In this document: piece by piece, positions 11,265 to 22,732 of the stretch | Layout of the letters: every line of letters begins with the position of its first letter | Position numbering within the stretch: the stretch's first letter is position 1 | Assembly (NCBI GenBank): GCA_015501605.1 | Contig: JADNRZ010000020.1 | Coordinates: 682,001-746,000 of the forward strand | Direction of reading: 5' to 3' | Source: Panaeolus papilionaceus | Lineage: Eukaryota; Basidiomycota; Agaricomycetes; Agaricales | DNA length: 64,000 nt | Translations under genes and position numbers: made by a program | Notes under the pieces: model-generated | Database searches by the model: none | What the model was told of the DNA's origin: nothing | Seen by the model: the letters and a program-made list of their open reading frames with translations, nothing else

Positions 11265-12738
11265 ATGGTGGCCTACCATCGCCCTACACCACAGTACACC
11301 ACTCATATAGCGCGAAATTTTATTTATCTCATAAATCTACCGCCAGAATTATGCGACTCGATTTTGGAAATCCTAGCAGAGGACCCTCGAGGCCCGGATG
11401 TCGACACTCTGATTCTGAAGTCGTGCAATCTGGTCTCTTCCCAGTTCTCCAATCTTTGCGAGCCTTCTCTATGCTTTGCATCTACGTCTATGGAAAAAAC
11501 CATGGCGGGCCGAACACCTGTGGATAGCCCGACCGTTATGATCCCTGTTGTCTGTTGACGATCGAGCAATTTACCGAAAAGTTAGCCGCCAAACCAAGTA
11601 TCGCCCTCCAAAACAAACGCTTAGGAGTATTGTTTCTGGAGACATCAGATACCGCCTGGGACTATATCGACCATTGGTGGGAGAGCGTCAGGGGACCGGT
11701 GCTCCAGATAAAACTAGACAACATACAATGGTTCAAAGTCTACTCGACCAAGCGATATGACCTCGCTGGAGAAGGATCTCCAATTCACTGGACGATACTC
11801 CATCCAGATAATGCCATCTCCGAACCTGAAAACCGTCCACATATACATATGGTATTCTGAATTTCCCAGTCATGCAATTTTTTTCTCCCCATTTTGGCGT
11901 CCGACACACCGATGTCGGCAACTCGTCTGTCCACACAAGACCCAATTTTGGTGCACAGTGTCAGAAGCTCATCGAGCTGGCTTCTCTCCTTATACGCAGC
12001 TACGACATTCTGCTCCTCAGGCTCATCGAGGCTGAGCTTCTTGGTGGAATAGAAATCTCGACTTGTCTTCCCTATTGCGCATAGGCTACCTGGACAATAA
12101 AGGTTGAGTCAATTTCCTTGATCTGATTTTGCCGCGTTGTCGCAAACCGGAAGATATCGTTATCAATTACATTTTTGCGTCCCTGACACTGACATCTACT
12201 CGCTGTCCCGATTATAATCACGCCTTGCAAATAACGGATGGTTGACCATGTCTTTGGGTTCAAAGGTATGGGGCGAGCCCATGTGAGAGGCTCTCGCCCC
12301 AATTCAGAAGACATTGGAGCATTCGGTCTTGTTGCTCACAAGACGCGACACCAAAATCTTCCACTATACTTTTCCAAGGTATCCATAATTTCTTCGACAT
12401 AAAAGTTGACAACCTCAGCTTACATCTCTCATGTGTCCGCCTGCAATTACACCTATGGGATGTGCCAGACTCAGACTGGCATCGACAAGGAGCGTCATCT
12501 GATGGCAGTGGCAGAGATTTTGTGCAATGACTAGATCTTCCCTTTCTCCACAAAATTGGAGTCTCTGTGGCATTTAGCGTGTCTCAAGATACCTCTCTTA
12601 TAGGAAAGGGTGAGACCTCTGCATGGTGGGTTACTTTTCACGAAGCTGTTGAGGGAGAGGTTGGAGCGCACCAGAAGGATCAAGGTGCGGTTTCCGGCAT
12701 CATTTACCAATGATTCCTACGACTATTTCTTGAATTGA
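11265..12738 (+). pseudogene. Broken F-box-like paralogue, copy 1 of 3
   Basis: The start MVAYHRPTPQYTTH leads into an F-box-like helix pair (INLPPELCDSILEILAEDP, then KSCNLVSSQFSNLC). The frame then closes at 11558, and the homologous sequence resumes in another frame at 11555-11860 (IEQFTEKLAAKPS, RLGVLFLE, NIQWFKVYS), again at 11872-12084 (FFSPHFGVRHTDVG), and as scattered pieces to GACTATTTCTTGAATTGA at 12721-12738. Each piece aligns in order with the intact neighbour at 13119-14531. At least two frame breaks plus in-frame stops indicate a pseudogene, unless several unusual introns are used. Confidence 0.7.
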
Positions 12739-13118
12739 CGAAGTATAGGACTATGAATGTTTTTTATACTCGTTCTTTTTCGGATAATTGTAATACAGAA
12801 CCTGTTTCGAGTCTCGACTCCTTGCTTCTTGCGAATTCAAAAGCTAGTGATACAGGTTCGACGTCATAATTGGGGAGGACTCTTGAAACAAAACTTCGAA
12901 ACTCTAATAACATAATATATCGCAATTAATGAATTTATACCGTACATGTGTTCGGAATCGATGTTCTCTTTCTGGTTCGAAGTGTCGGCAAAGTCCGAAC
13001 AGCCATGATGGTGAGTTGTTTAACCAACACCAGCGCCCAACACTCACCATTCGAGTTGACATTACTTGCCACCATCACTTGGGAGATTTATACACATATC
13101 ACTGAAACCCTCTACACC
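12739..13118. other. Spacer between F-box-like copies
   Basis: AT-rich upstream region of the intact copy, with no gene of its own. A GTG-initiated extension open from 12948 runs into the intact copy but lacks an ATG and has no counterpart conserved in the paralogues. Confidence 0.5.
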
Positions 13119-14531
13119 ATGCAACTACACACCGAAATTTATAGCTCAATCTTCGAAATGCTAGCGGAGGATCCTCGCGGACCTAACATCGAGGCGCTCA
13201 AGATGTGCAATCTTGTGTCTTCCAACTTCTCTAACATCTGCGAGCGTCACCTCTATGCCTGCATCTACTTATATGACGAGGACGATGACTACATAAACGC
13301 CATTGAGCAGCCTGATCGCTACAATACCCGCTGTCGAATTACCATTCAACGGTTTGCAACATTGTTGGCTGCCAAACCACATATCGCCAATCACGTCAAA
13401 CGTTTAGGAATCTTATTCCTCGGTGTGTCGAATCACCACCATGCAATATTAGGTGAATGGTGGGACGAGATATGGGGCATAGTCAGCCAGATTCAACCAG
13501 AGCGGATACAGTGGTTCAAGGTTTACCAGGCCATACATTGTGACCTAGCCGAATACCCCCACATTGAACGGACTTTACTCTATGTAATGGCGTCCCCGAA
13601 TTTGACAAGCCTCCATATCTATGGTTTCATAAACTTTCCTCTCCACATGGCCTTTTCTCCTCATTTTTGCATTCGACATGTGGATGTTGGTTTATCGATG
13701 AATCCCAGGAGTGCTGATTCCGATTCGCACCAGAAGTCAATTGTGCTGGGTTCTCTGGTCATACGCACATACGATGATTTAATTTCCCCATTTATAGAAG
13801 ACTCGCATCCCAATGGAGTAGATCTGTTTGACCTCTCTTCTATGACGCGCATTTGCTACCTCACCACGGAAGAGAGTGTACGTCGTTTAAGGACGACCGT
13901 GAGACTCTCTGGTAACAGTTTGGAGGAGGTCGCGGTCCAATACATGTGTGAGCACCTCTCTTAAACCTTTATCTTCGTAAGGGGTTCAATACTGACACCG
14001 TCCTGGTCTATAGACGAAGGCCGTGCTGAGGTTTCAATGTTGATGGATGAATGCAACGAGCCGCTGTGGGATGCACTTTCGCCTGCTCAAAAGACCCTAA
14101 AGCATTTGGTCCTGATGCTCACAAGAGAGGACACAGACGACGCCAGCTTGACTTTTGAGGGTCTCAGCAAATTATTTACTCTACCAGATAACGCCCGCTA
14201 CGCAGCCCTGGCACAAATACGCGTCCATTTCAATCTTAAGGATTGGCCCCGGTTAGAGATGCTGAACGCAGACGAAGAGCATCATCTGATGGCATTGGCG
14301 GAGTCTTTGTGCAATGAAAAGACCTTCCCTTATCTCCAGAAGGTTGGATTTTCTATGGGATTGGATGAGATCCGTAATAAGTCTCCTTCAGGGAGGGCTA
14401 CAGCCTCAAGCTGGTGGGCTAACGGGGCAAGGCTACTGGGGGAGAAATTGGAGCAAACCGGGTCTGGAAGGATTAAGCTGCACTTTCCAACACCATTTAC
14501 GGATGAAACCTACGACTATTTCTTGGATTGA
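13119..14531 (+). CDS. F-box-like protein with leucine-rich C-terminal region, intact copy 2 of 3
   Basis: Two exons, 13119-13947 and 14014-14531, give 448 residues. The ATG at 13119 (MQLHTEIYSSIF) was chosen because copy 3 keeps the same start context (TACACCATG) and the longer frame begins only with GTG. The N-terminus has F-box character (EIYSSIFEMLAEDPRG, then MCNLVSSNFSNICERHLYAC). The rest has repeated hydrophobic motifs (RLGILFLGVS, IQWFKVYQ, NLTSLHIYGF) like the irregular leucine-rich regions of fungal F-box proteins, and ends DYFLD. Such proteins recruit substrates to SCF ubiquitin ligases via Skp1; the substrate is unknown. The F-box is weak, so this assignment is an inference. It is flanked on both sides by degraded copies. 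Confidence 0.65.
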
Positions 14532-14872
14532 CGTAGATACATTCGTTGTTATCAAGTGAGTCGCCGCCAATGCGGCGCTTGATTTTAGGCGCCAGGACTT
14601 TCAGTACAAAATGTTGTAGTATTTCATAACTTTTATGCCATGACAGAATGAGTCCTTAGGGTAAGTATCCAAGCTGACCTGTAAGCCGCAAACGTTCTGA
14701 GGGCAGCATGATTTAAGTTAATATCGAAGCTGGGCTTGGTGCAAAGTGTCAAGCTGGGGTCGGCAATATCCAAAAAGCTATGAATGCAAACTACTTGCTC
14801 AATGTAAAAGTAACGCTCATCCGACCACCACCATCACTTACAGACTCAAAAAGTACAGACACTTTTTACACC
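14532..14872. other. Spacer between F-box-like copies
   Basis: No coding content or repeat recognised; 3' region of the intact copy and 5' region of copy 3. Confidence 0.5.
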
Positions 14873-15864
14873 ATGGGACTGCACCATGAAATGATTACGA
14901 TCCAGCGATTTGCGACCACTTTGGCCACCAAACCACACATTGCCAGTCACGTCAAACACCTAGGAATCCTACTACCCAACGAATCAGCCCCTTATGAGCG
15001 TTTTGATGAATTGTGAAGCACCGTATGGGGGATACTCTGCAAGCTCCAACGAGAGCGGATACAGTGGTTCAAGCTTTATTAAACAAGACTACATGACCTG
15101 GCTGTACGAGCCCCTATCGAGCAGGCTCAGAGCCACGTATTGGCTTCCCCGAACCTGGAGACTCTTCATATTTATGGTCCATCGAACTTCCCCGTCGAAG
15201 CACTTTCCCCTCATTCTCATATTCGACATATGAACGTTGGAAAATCGATCAGTAACAAGCTGAGGCCGAATTTTGATCCCCACCAAAAGTTGATTTTGCT
15301 TGAGCCTCCTTGATAACAGCTTCGGGGCCGAGTATTTAACGATGCTGATAAAGCGATGTTACCGTTTGGAGGAACTGGTCATTGCATATACCTGTGAGTA
15401 CAACTTCTGTTCGGTTTCTATCTTGTACCTATGCATGAGCGCTATACCAATCAATAATCCTTCCCCGACCAGGTGGTGTCTTCCTCCAAACCTCGTCCCC
15501 AGATGAACAAACGGATCCAATTTGGAGGACACTCATGCCAGTACAGAAAAACCTGCAGAATCTCGAATTCATACTGGGAAGATGGCCGCCTACCCCATAT
15601 ACCAACTGCAGTAGCAACCTTGCGTCTTTTTTACAACTACCACCCGATGCATATTTCGCGTCGCTCGCAACACTTCATCTGAAATTACTCATCAGAAGTC
15701 CGCTAAACACGACTGTAAATGTCGACGACGACTCTAGTCTGAAGGATATACGGGACTCTCTCCGCAATCACAAGGCGTTCCCAAACCTTCACTCGGTCCA
15801 GATATCTGCAATTGACGATGATTTCCTACACACCAGAGCCGCCAGTGCTTGGGTGTTGGATTAA
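14873..15864 (+). pseudogene. Degraded F-box-like paralogue, copy 3 of 3, with internal deletion
   Basis: Starts MGLHHEM and passes straight into ITIQRFATTLATKPHIASHV, which in the intact copy lies about 70 residues further on, so the F-box part is deleted. A stop follows at about 15016, and homology continues in other frames (an IQWFK-like stretch near 15060, and RLEELVIAYTCEYNF followed by an intron-like GTGAGT). The tail at 15535-15864 (SLKDIRDSLRNHKAFPNLHSVQI) is an open 109-codon stretch. The order of blocks matches the intact copy, which supports duplication followed by decay. Confidence 0.65.
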
Positions 15865-16277
15865 AAATCAGGGGTTTGATTGTATGAACAAGTTCTGCTT
15901 AGGAGATTGGAAACGAAATATATATCAAACTAGATAATTGCTACAGATATAAAACATTACTAGCCATATCACAAGTTCATGAATAAAATATGCTAATGAA
16001 AAATGACGTCTATGAGACCATGATCGAAATACAGATGCAGAAGAAGTGATGGAACCCAAGTACCCGCCTCGTGTCAGTTACTTGATACAGAAAGTAAAGG
16101 TACAAGAGGGGTGGGGTATAATAATACAGTGACAGAGCGCATGAATAGTGGTTGTGACGGGGTTCAATTATTTTGAGACGAATCAGCGGGCGCATGGATG
16201 GAGCAATCAGCAGAGGACCTGGATGGGGCAGAGGAAGGGGCAAAAGGATTGGTGGCGAAAGGGGAATACGAATGAGT
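15865..16277. other. Convergent intergenic spacer
   Basis: AT-rich 3' flank between the F-box-like relic and the Hsp40 gene on the other strand. Nothing else seen. Confidence 0.5.
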
Positions 16278-17626
16278 TTATGATAGGATTCTCCTCAAAT
16301 CCTCCTTTTGACTTGACGTCAGCGACGTAGGGAAGATAACCTCCCACTTGACGTGCAAATCGCCCTTGCCACCTACGTGGCCCGCCTTGCGAACTGGCAT
16401 ACCCTCCCCGCTTATCATCATCTCCTGACCAGGCTTCACAATACCCATAGGTACTGCTAGCTGTAGTTTTCGTCCGTCCAGTAGCTCAAGCTGCTTCGAC
16501 AGCTTGTTGACGCCAGGGGGTGGGCCGCAGAGAGCCTCAACAAGGGGAACCTTTACGTTGCAGATGAGGTCATTTCCTTCTCGCCTAAATACAGGATGTG
16601 GCTTCTCCTCAACAACGAAGACAAGATCTTGAGATTGTCCTGAAGGCGTCTCATTGCCGGCGTTGGGGAAACGAATCTTTGTACCACTCTTCCAACCAGG
16701 GTGAACCTTGATATCTAGCACCTTCTCCTCCGTCGTGCCATCCAACCTCTTCCGTCCGACTTTAAGGTGTTTCGTCGTGCCGCTGTATAGATCTTCAAGG
16801 GAGACTTTTAGTGGTCGTGTGATGTCATCTGGCTTCTTGGGTGAAGGGGGACGGTTGCCGGCTCCGCCGAAGGTGTTGTTTCTTGAGGGTCGTGCGCGGC
16901 CATCCATTCCTGGCATCCCACCAGGCATGCCTGCAGAGAAACTGTAGGAGCCCCCCATATCGTCGTCGTCGTACATGCCAGAAGGGCTACGACCTCCACC
17001 CATCCCGCCCATGCCTCCCATACCCCCCATCCCGCCAAAAAGACTTCCAAGACCTCCTCCGCCAAACATTTGCCTGTTGGAAGAGTATTAGCACTGACTA
17101 GGGATTGATAGCGTCCGGAGAAAAAACTTACTCGAAAATCTTGTTGGGATCCGACGGGTTGAAGCCTCTGCCTCCACCGAAACCTCCAGGTCCGGATGTG
17201 AATGTAAATGTCTGGCCTCCCCCTCCAGGGAAACCGCTAAAGCCAGAGAAACCTCCTGGGCTACCGGCGCCTGGTGTAGGTCCGCCGCCGCCCTTCAGAC
17301 CTTCTTCACCGAACTGGTCATAGACGGCACGCTTATTGCTGTCACTGAGGACCTCAAATGCTTCTGAGATCTACACGACGATCAACACGTTGTTGGCAAT
17401 CAAAGCAGCACGAAATAACCCACCTCTTTAAACTTCTTGGTGGCCTCCTCAGAGTTCTTGTTGCGGTCTGGGTGCCATTTCAAGGCCTGAAAGAAAGAAA
17501 AATATTAGTTCACTGCAACAACTGCACCCCTGAGTTTATTCATACCATTTTCTTGTAAGCCTTCTTAATCTCCTCGTCCGTGGCGCTCTTGTCGATGCCA
17601 AGTAGCTTGTAGTAGTCAACACCCAT
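16278..17626 (-). CDS. SIS1: Class B Hsp40 co-chaperone, Sis1/DNAJB type
   Basis: The J-domain is spread over three short exons from the ATG at 17626: [20 protein letters not shown], then [15 protein letters not shown] with the HPD motif that triggers Hsp70 ATPase, then [21 protein letters not shown] Gly/Phe-rich stretch ([17 protein letters not shown], then the Gly/Met-rich run of the last exon) follows. The large exon 16278-17069 encodes the two beta-rich client-binding domains ([55 protein letters not shown]) and no zinc finger, which sets it apart from class A. The dimerisation tail ends [12 protein letters not shown]. Acts with cytosolic Hsp70 in folding, disaggregation and ribosome-associated work. 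Length is about 370 residues, as expected. Confidence 0.96.
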
Positions 17627-17909
17627 GATGATGAAGTGGTCTTGGTGGTGGTGGTTATTGGGTAGAAATGAAAGATAAAGTCGGAGATTGGTTTACTCGG
17701 TGGTCTGAACATTTAAGACTTCCACGATTACAGTGGAGAGCTTGCCAGACGGTTCTAGCAACTATTACCACATGATGTCATCAGTGTTCCAGAAATAACA
17801 CCGGAGTTCTCGGCCGTTCCCGAATTCATTTTGATCTCCGACTCCAATTCCAACCTTTGGTTCTTCGTCATTGACCTCGACAGCGACAAAGCCCCTTTCC
17901 TCATCGTTC

Positions 17910-19000
17910 ATGGCGTCGAGGCATAATTTTCCCTCAGAGCACTCTCAGAGTGATACTCTTGTAGCATCAGAGACAAGTGGATCAGAGTTGAACCAAACCT
18001 CCTCCCTTATTAAACGATTCCTGTCCCCGTTCTCTGCTTCAGCACTCGCTTCCCTTCCTCGCGTACGACGACCACAAAGATATCTACGTGCCGACGCTAT
18101 TCCAGCTACAGGAACTAATGGAGAAGGAGAGAGACCCACAGTTAGGGATTATCATTCAATAAACCTCCCACCGCAGGTCAAAGTTCCAAAGAAAATCCCG
18201 ACCTCGATCAAGGTCGAAGGGAAAGTCTGGTTTGCGAATGAGCGAAGTCTGTACTAGTATTTTTCTCATGGAGCCATTCGACTGAATATATGCGCGTTTA
18301 GCATGGGTATCCTGGTTAAACATTTCCATTCTCCTTGCGACATTGGCTCTTGGGCTTTTTAACGCCTCGAAGGACGATATCGCTCAAACTTTTGCCTTTG
18401 TCTATGCGCTTATTAGTGTTTGCACACTTGTGGGTGACTTTGTAATCGTATCATATTTTGGAGCTAAGCTTTGGTGCAGATTTATGGTTATGTCCTCTAT
18501 CAACACCGTATATCCATGATCCGACGACGAGATCCAGGCCACTTCGGTTCGTCCATTGGTTCAATTTTAGCTAACCTTTCTAACGCCCCATCGTTCATGT
18601 CTAGATGCACTTGCAGGGCCTGTCATTCTTAGTATTGCCCTTTTCATGGCCGTCCTTGCTAATTTTGTTATTCGCGGTACGTTGTTCATTCTCCGTAAAA
18701 TATACACTCTAAATTACTCACAAACCAACGTTCCTCACATTGTCGGACCCTGCGACTCAATTTTTCCTCTCGCCATTACCAACGTTTTTCCAAATTTTCA
18801 GTGCGGGAATTGTGAGTTGAAATTATTTGACATTTTTCTAATCATTCGGGGTCTCACGAACGTGTGTCGGATACTATTACCACAGGCAAAAGAAGGATAT
18901 ACCGATTCCCGGCTCAGACCTCCTCACCTACCTTTACTACCAGAGTCCCCTTTCTTATGCTTCGGTTATGATGTCAAACTGGTTCCAAAAGCAAGTGTAA
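17910..19000 (+). CDS. VTC1: Vtc1-like vacuolar transporter chaperone (DUF202)
   Basis: Five or six exons read from the ATG at 17910; the frame is also open for 13 codons upstream but begins with TTG. After a Ser-rich N-terminal extension comes KVEGKVWFANER, then WVSWLNISILLATLALGLFN, a second helix (AFVYALISVCTLVYGYVLY), the basic loop HRISMIRRRDPGHFDALAGP and a third helix (VILSIALFMAVLANFVIR). This is the DUF202 arrangement of Vtc1, a three-helix membrane subunit of the VTC complex that synthesises polyphosphate and moves it into the vacuole. The ER/vacuole membrane is the expected place. The N-terminal extension (about 90 residues) and the tail ending WFQKQV make it longer than yeast Vtc1. 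The family is clear; exact subunit identity is inferred. Confidence 0.85.
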
Positions 19001-19224
19001 AGTTGAGAGTTGGATGTGAGTCTGGCTTTTTGTAAAGTGTCGTGTGACCACTACTGATCAGATCCCTCAGTAGGTCTAATTTTGATCTGTAAAGACACAC
19101 GGACTTTATGCTACTTGATATCGTATTTGTGTACAGTATGGTTTCAACGAACTATTTATTCAGATTCGACATGCGAGACAGCATCAAGTGCTAACAAGGA
19201 ATATCCACGCCCATGCAGTTATAA

Positions 19225-19816
19225 CTATAACGAGCCGAAAGAGGCACACTTTCTGGCGCCTTGCCTATAGTAATCTCTTAACTCTTGCTTCCACTTTTGC
19301 AAGACGAATTCTTGCAAGTCGCTGGTAGCCAACCTGCGGAACATATTAACGCGCCAAGTGTACCTCATATGTGCAAGACCCTTATTACCCAAGTCGCGCT
19401 GTACCACTCGGGATGTTCACTTGGATTGTCTCCGTTGTGCGCCGCAGGATGTCTCCTGATCCAATCCTCCAGGCCCGTCATGTTCACTGTGTCATCCAGC
19501 GTCCCGAGGTGCAGGACAGCGACAATTTATCGTGGTCATCGTAAACACCACGACCCCGTGTGCGGATGACTTCCCAGTTGTGGTCGTGTCTGTTGAATTC
19601 TATCTCGTAGGATATTACGAAGCGGGATGCATATGGCTTGGTGGGTACAAACACAGGCTCGACCAGGAGAGCCCAGTCGGGATTGTGGTTTCGCCCTCTG
19701 AGGTGCCAGGCTATCTCCTGTTGGGTTGGTTCGGCAGGCATTGGGATTGTGCGTGGTTGTTTTCGCTCAGAGAAAGCGATACCGATGTTCCAAAAAGCAG
19801 GGGCGGAGTGCGACAT
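19225..19816 (-). pseudogene. Damaged member of tandem unrecognised family, copy 1
   Basis: Starts MSHSAPAFWNIGIAF and runs open for 110 codons (DWALLVEPVFVPTK, EIEFNRHDHNWEV). At about 19490 the frame is lost. In a second frame the homologous sequence continues (LDDTVNMTGLEDWIRR, then EWYSATWVIRVLH) until a stop near 19365, and a third frame carries YTWRVNMFRRLATSDLQEF. All three pieces align in order with the intact copy at 21404-21979, so at least two frame breaks separate them. No obvious introns explain the breaks. Confidence 0.65.
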
Positions 19817-20185
19817 GCTGTGATGGTCTTTGTAGGTGTGGTAAGATTCCGACGGACGTTAGGTTTGGATTGGGTGAATTAACTTGGAGGTGAGATAAAG
19901 GGGATCTGAAAATTTCCACTTTTTATACATGAAGAATTGAGGCCTCTTAGACGTTGGCCTACTCGATGTTGAACAATGCACAATGGAGGTATGTCTCTTT
20001 CTCCCCTCCTCAACAAAAGAACTTATGCGTATTGTTGGCCCTTAGCAGCTCAAAGCGACGTATGTATGCCATTTCGGTGGTCATGAGCATGTCAATGTTA
20101 CAATGCGTGCCCTGTGTCCATCTGCCTCTGGCGGACAAAATGGAAAATTGATTGGGCCAGATACCAGAGAAATTTTGCAGTAATA
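19817..20185. other. Spacer in tandem family
   Basis: No gene recognised; upstream region of the damaged copy at 19225-19816. Confidence 0.45.
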
Positions 20186-20822
20186 TTACGGCCTCGTCAA
20201 TATATGCACGGGAATGAATTTTTCTACCCTACTATGACGAGCTTTTGGCTTCAACTTTTCTTCCCAATCGCTGTTCACGATCTCATGAAGCTGCCAACCC
20301 TCAAGACCCCCAGGACCGGAATATTCCACGAATATTGCAAACAGTCCAACGCCATGATGACCCACGTCGCAGTAGACCACTCCTCACGGCATCTTTGATC
20401 CCTGTCTATCCTTCTCTTTTTTTCCGGTGATACGATTCTCCTCTCCTCTGCGCCCACATGGTTGACAGGTCACCTTTCAATCCCAGATAAATCCGGGTCT
20501 GGTGGAGGACAGCAACAATGGGATCGCTGCACCTAGTGGGGTCCTTTTCATATTGATAACCACCTTCCATCTACCTGTTTCGCTATCTTGTTTTATTGTA
20601 TAGGACTAACCCATCCGCCGCTGGTATACCGGGTCTTTCTTCTGATCCCAGGAAAGTCAACTTCGATGACGACGGACCAGTTTGAGCGATCATGGCGTTT
20701 CGTGCGCATGGAGCATGGGGCATAGTCAATGCGAAAATGAAAAAGCGGTGCCTATGTTCCAGTAATAGGCGGTGTTGTGTGCTTTGCGAGTCGTGATTGT
20801 GCGGGGTACGGCTGGACAGCAT
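20186..20822 (-). pseudogene. Strongly degraded member of the same tandem family, copy 2
   Basis: Short open pieces in different frames retain family marks: EEWSTATWVIMALDCLQ at about 20275-20457 matches the block KWYSATWVIRVLHKL of the intact copy, and upstream fragments near 20583-20822 resemble its N-terminal part. There is no continuous frame. Seen only by comparison with the neighbouring copies, so the limits are approximate. Confidence 0.5.
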
Positions 20823-21403
20823 TATTGAAACAATGAGAGACTACCAAAGAATGGATATGGGGATATGCATAGTTAAAACAAGTGACTGTATTTTATACTT
20901 CTACAAAACGTATCTTTACGAACGAAGCTGAGGATAATAATGGTGCTTGGAAAGCGTTTTCGGACGAAATAAAGGAGGTTGAAAGCTCAAAAGAAACTCT
21001 TTTTGCAGCTAGCCGAAATTAAAGCTTATCAGCCGTTTAATTCCTCTTTCAAAAATTGTTTTGGTCAAGGCAAAGCAAAATCACATCGAGTCTGGCACCA
21101 CAAAGAGTTGAAGTCAACTCAGTCAAGTGGCAATGAAAGGAGAGTTCATTGATAGGGGCTCATTCGGCCCGAAGATGTGGAAGCATCACTGATGGCCACT
21201 GTAGGGCGTCTAACGTTTCGAAACCGGCATCAGAACGATACATATATACTCATCCCTCATACGAGAGTACACGCATGCCAAGAGACTCACTGCTAGATTC
21301 GACCCGTTACTTGATCAACATAGCACAGTTGGCGGAATAACTTTATAGATAAAGATGCATATAAAATGATTTATCCTTCATAATCACAAAAAGCTAGAGA
21401 TCA
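20823..21403. other. Spacer in tandem family
   Basis: Nothing recognised beyond AT-rich flanks. Confidence 0.45.
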
Positions 21404-21979
21404 TTACGGCGAAAGCATACCAAAACGAACAAATCTGTTTCCAACCCGCATCTTTTGCTTCATATATCTGTACTCCCCCAGTATCCTCTCGTGCAACTGT
21501 CGAGTTGGAACGTTCTGGAAAGTGCACCATGGATATTTAGCGCGCAGCTTGTGCAAGACCCTAATAACCCAAGTTGCACTGTACCACTTGAGGGGAAAAC
21601 CGCTAGGATTGTCTTCGTTCTCGCCACTTGGCATCCCCTTAATCCACTTATACACCTCCTCTAGATCCAGTCCTCGATAAGTCCCAATACACAGGATATA
21701 TGTTATGTCCTCGTCGTCGGACATCTTTGCTTGTCTCTCCGAGAAGAGACGCCAGGCCTCGACATCCGGCTCGAATCTAATCCTATGTAACTGCACATTG
21801 CTGGTGCTGAATGGTTGTTTTCCTTCGGTGACCGGTTCGAAGAGCAGTGTCCATTCTGGGTTCTGTTGGCGCCCTCTGATGATCTCCTCCCGAGCGGGTT
21901 GAGAACGTCCGACGGGTAATGTATATCGAGCGGCGAAGCCTATTCCGATGTGGTAATAGTGTGCCGAGTTGGCCATCAT
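21404..21979 (-). CDS. Unrecognised fungal protein, intact member of tandem family
   Basis: A single-exon gene of 191 residues starting MMANSAHYYHIGIGFAARYT. No signal peptide, membrane segment or known catalytic motif is visible. Family blocks shared with the neighbours are IGIxF near the N-terminus, W-x-LL-x-EPV, and a C-terminal block KWYSATWVIRVLHKLRAKYP. Charged and aromatic residues are evenly spread, suggesting a small folded cytosolic or nuclear protein. Two damaged copies lie just downstream on the same strand and a divergent relative lies head-to-head upstream. I do not recognise the family and assign no function. Confidence 0.7.
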   Translation of the reverse strand: MMANSAHYYHIGIGFAARYTLPVGRSQPAREEIIRGRQQNPEWTLLFEPVTEGKQPFSTSNVQLHRIRFEPDVEAWRLFSERQAKMSDDEDITYILCIGTYRGLDLEEVYKWIKGMPSGENEDNPSGFPLKWYSATWVIRVLHKLRAKYPWCTFQNVPTRQLHERILGEYRYMKQKMRVGNRFVRFGMLSP

Positions 21980-22732
21980 AGCAGCTAGCTAATGTTGTGT
22001 ATCCGTGCTCCAGGGTGTGGCACTGACGCTGAAAATTGGACGGTTGTCGATGGGGATTTTAATACTATCGATGAAGTTGGGAGGTAGTTGACTCTCGTGC
22101 GGATTGAACGGCTCTAATTATACTGTGTTGCATTGTATGGCCCTTCAAACTTACTCATTTACGCAATGTTGAAGACGCTCGAGGTGCACACATCTTGAGG
22201 TGGAGGCAAGTGAACATTAACATCTTTCAACAAACTGGGCGATGTCTAGAACTATGCTTGCACTCACTTGATCCCTTTCATAATTCCCAATTAAAAATTT
22301 TATTGCCAGTGATTATTATAATTCGTGCGTATTGTCTTTGAGCTTCATCCACACAAAGGCTGCGGCCCTGATCCTAAATGGACGAAAGGGAGTTGTTTAC
22401 CTTTGTTCTGAACATCAACCGTTGCCGCTTGCCGACCCGCTTCTGAGTGTTACGTTGGTGCTTATCCTTATTGAACCGCCGCATTACCACTGTATCTAAG
22501 CGTTGAATTATCAAAGGGCCAAAGGGCCCGTGACTCGGAGGCGCTCGCTCGCTCATCTTATTCCATGCCTTTCATGGCTATCAAACTCGCCATCACAATG
22601 CGGGCGCCAACAAGTCACAGGCATTCGACAACGCGCTCCTACGTTCGATTTCATATAAAAGATGACTCAAGGAGTTGCCAAAAAAAACATCACATTTCAC
22701 CCCATTTACCCTGACATCTCAATTTACCAAAC
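21980..22732. other. Divergent intergenic region
   Basis: Lies between the 5' ends of two related genes on opposite strands (21979 and 22733). Apart from the TATA box listed separately, no element was recognised. Confidence 0.5.
22654..22661 (+). promoter_or_regulatory. TATA box
   Basis: TATAAAAG is 72 bases upstream of the ATG at 22733, followed by a CA-rich leader typical of well-expressed fungal genes. Confidence 0.55.

Noticed and set aside
12948..13118. N-terminal extension of the intact F-box-like gene
   Set aside because: Opens with GTG and has no counterpart in the paralogues; the ATG at 13119 sits in a context shared with copy 3.
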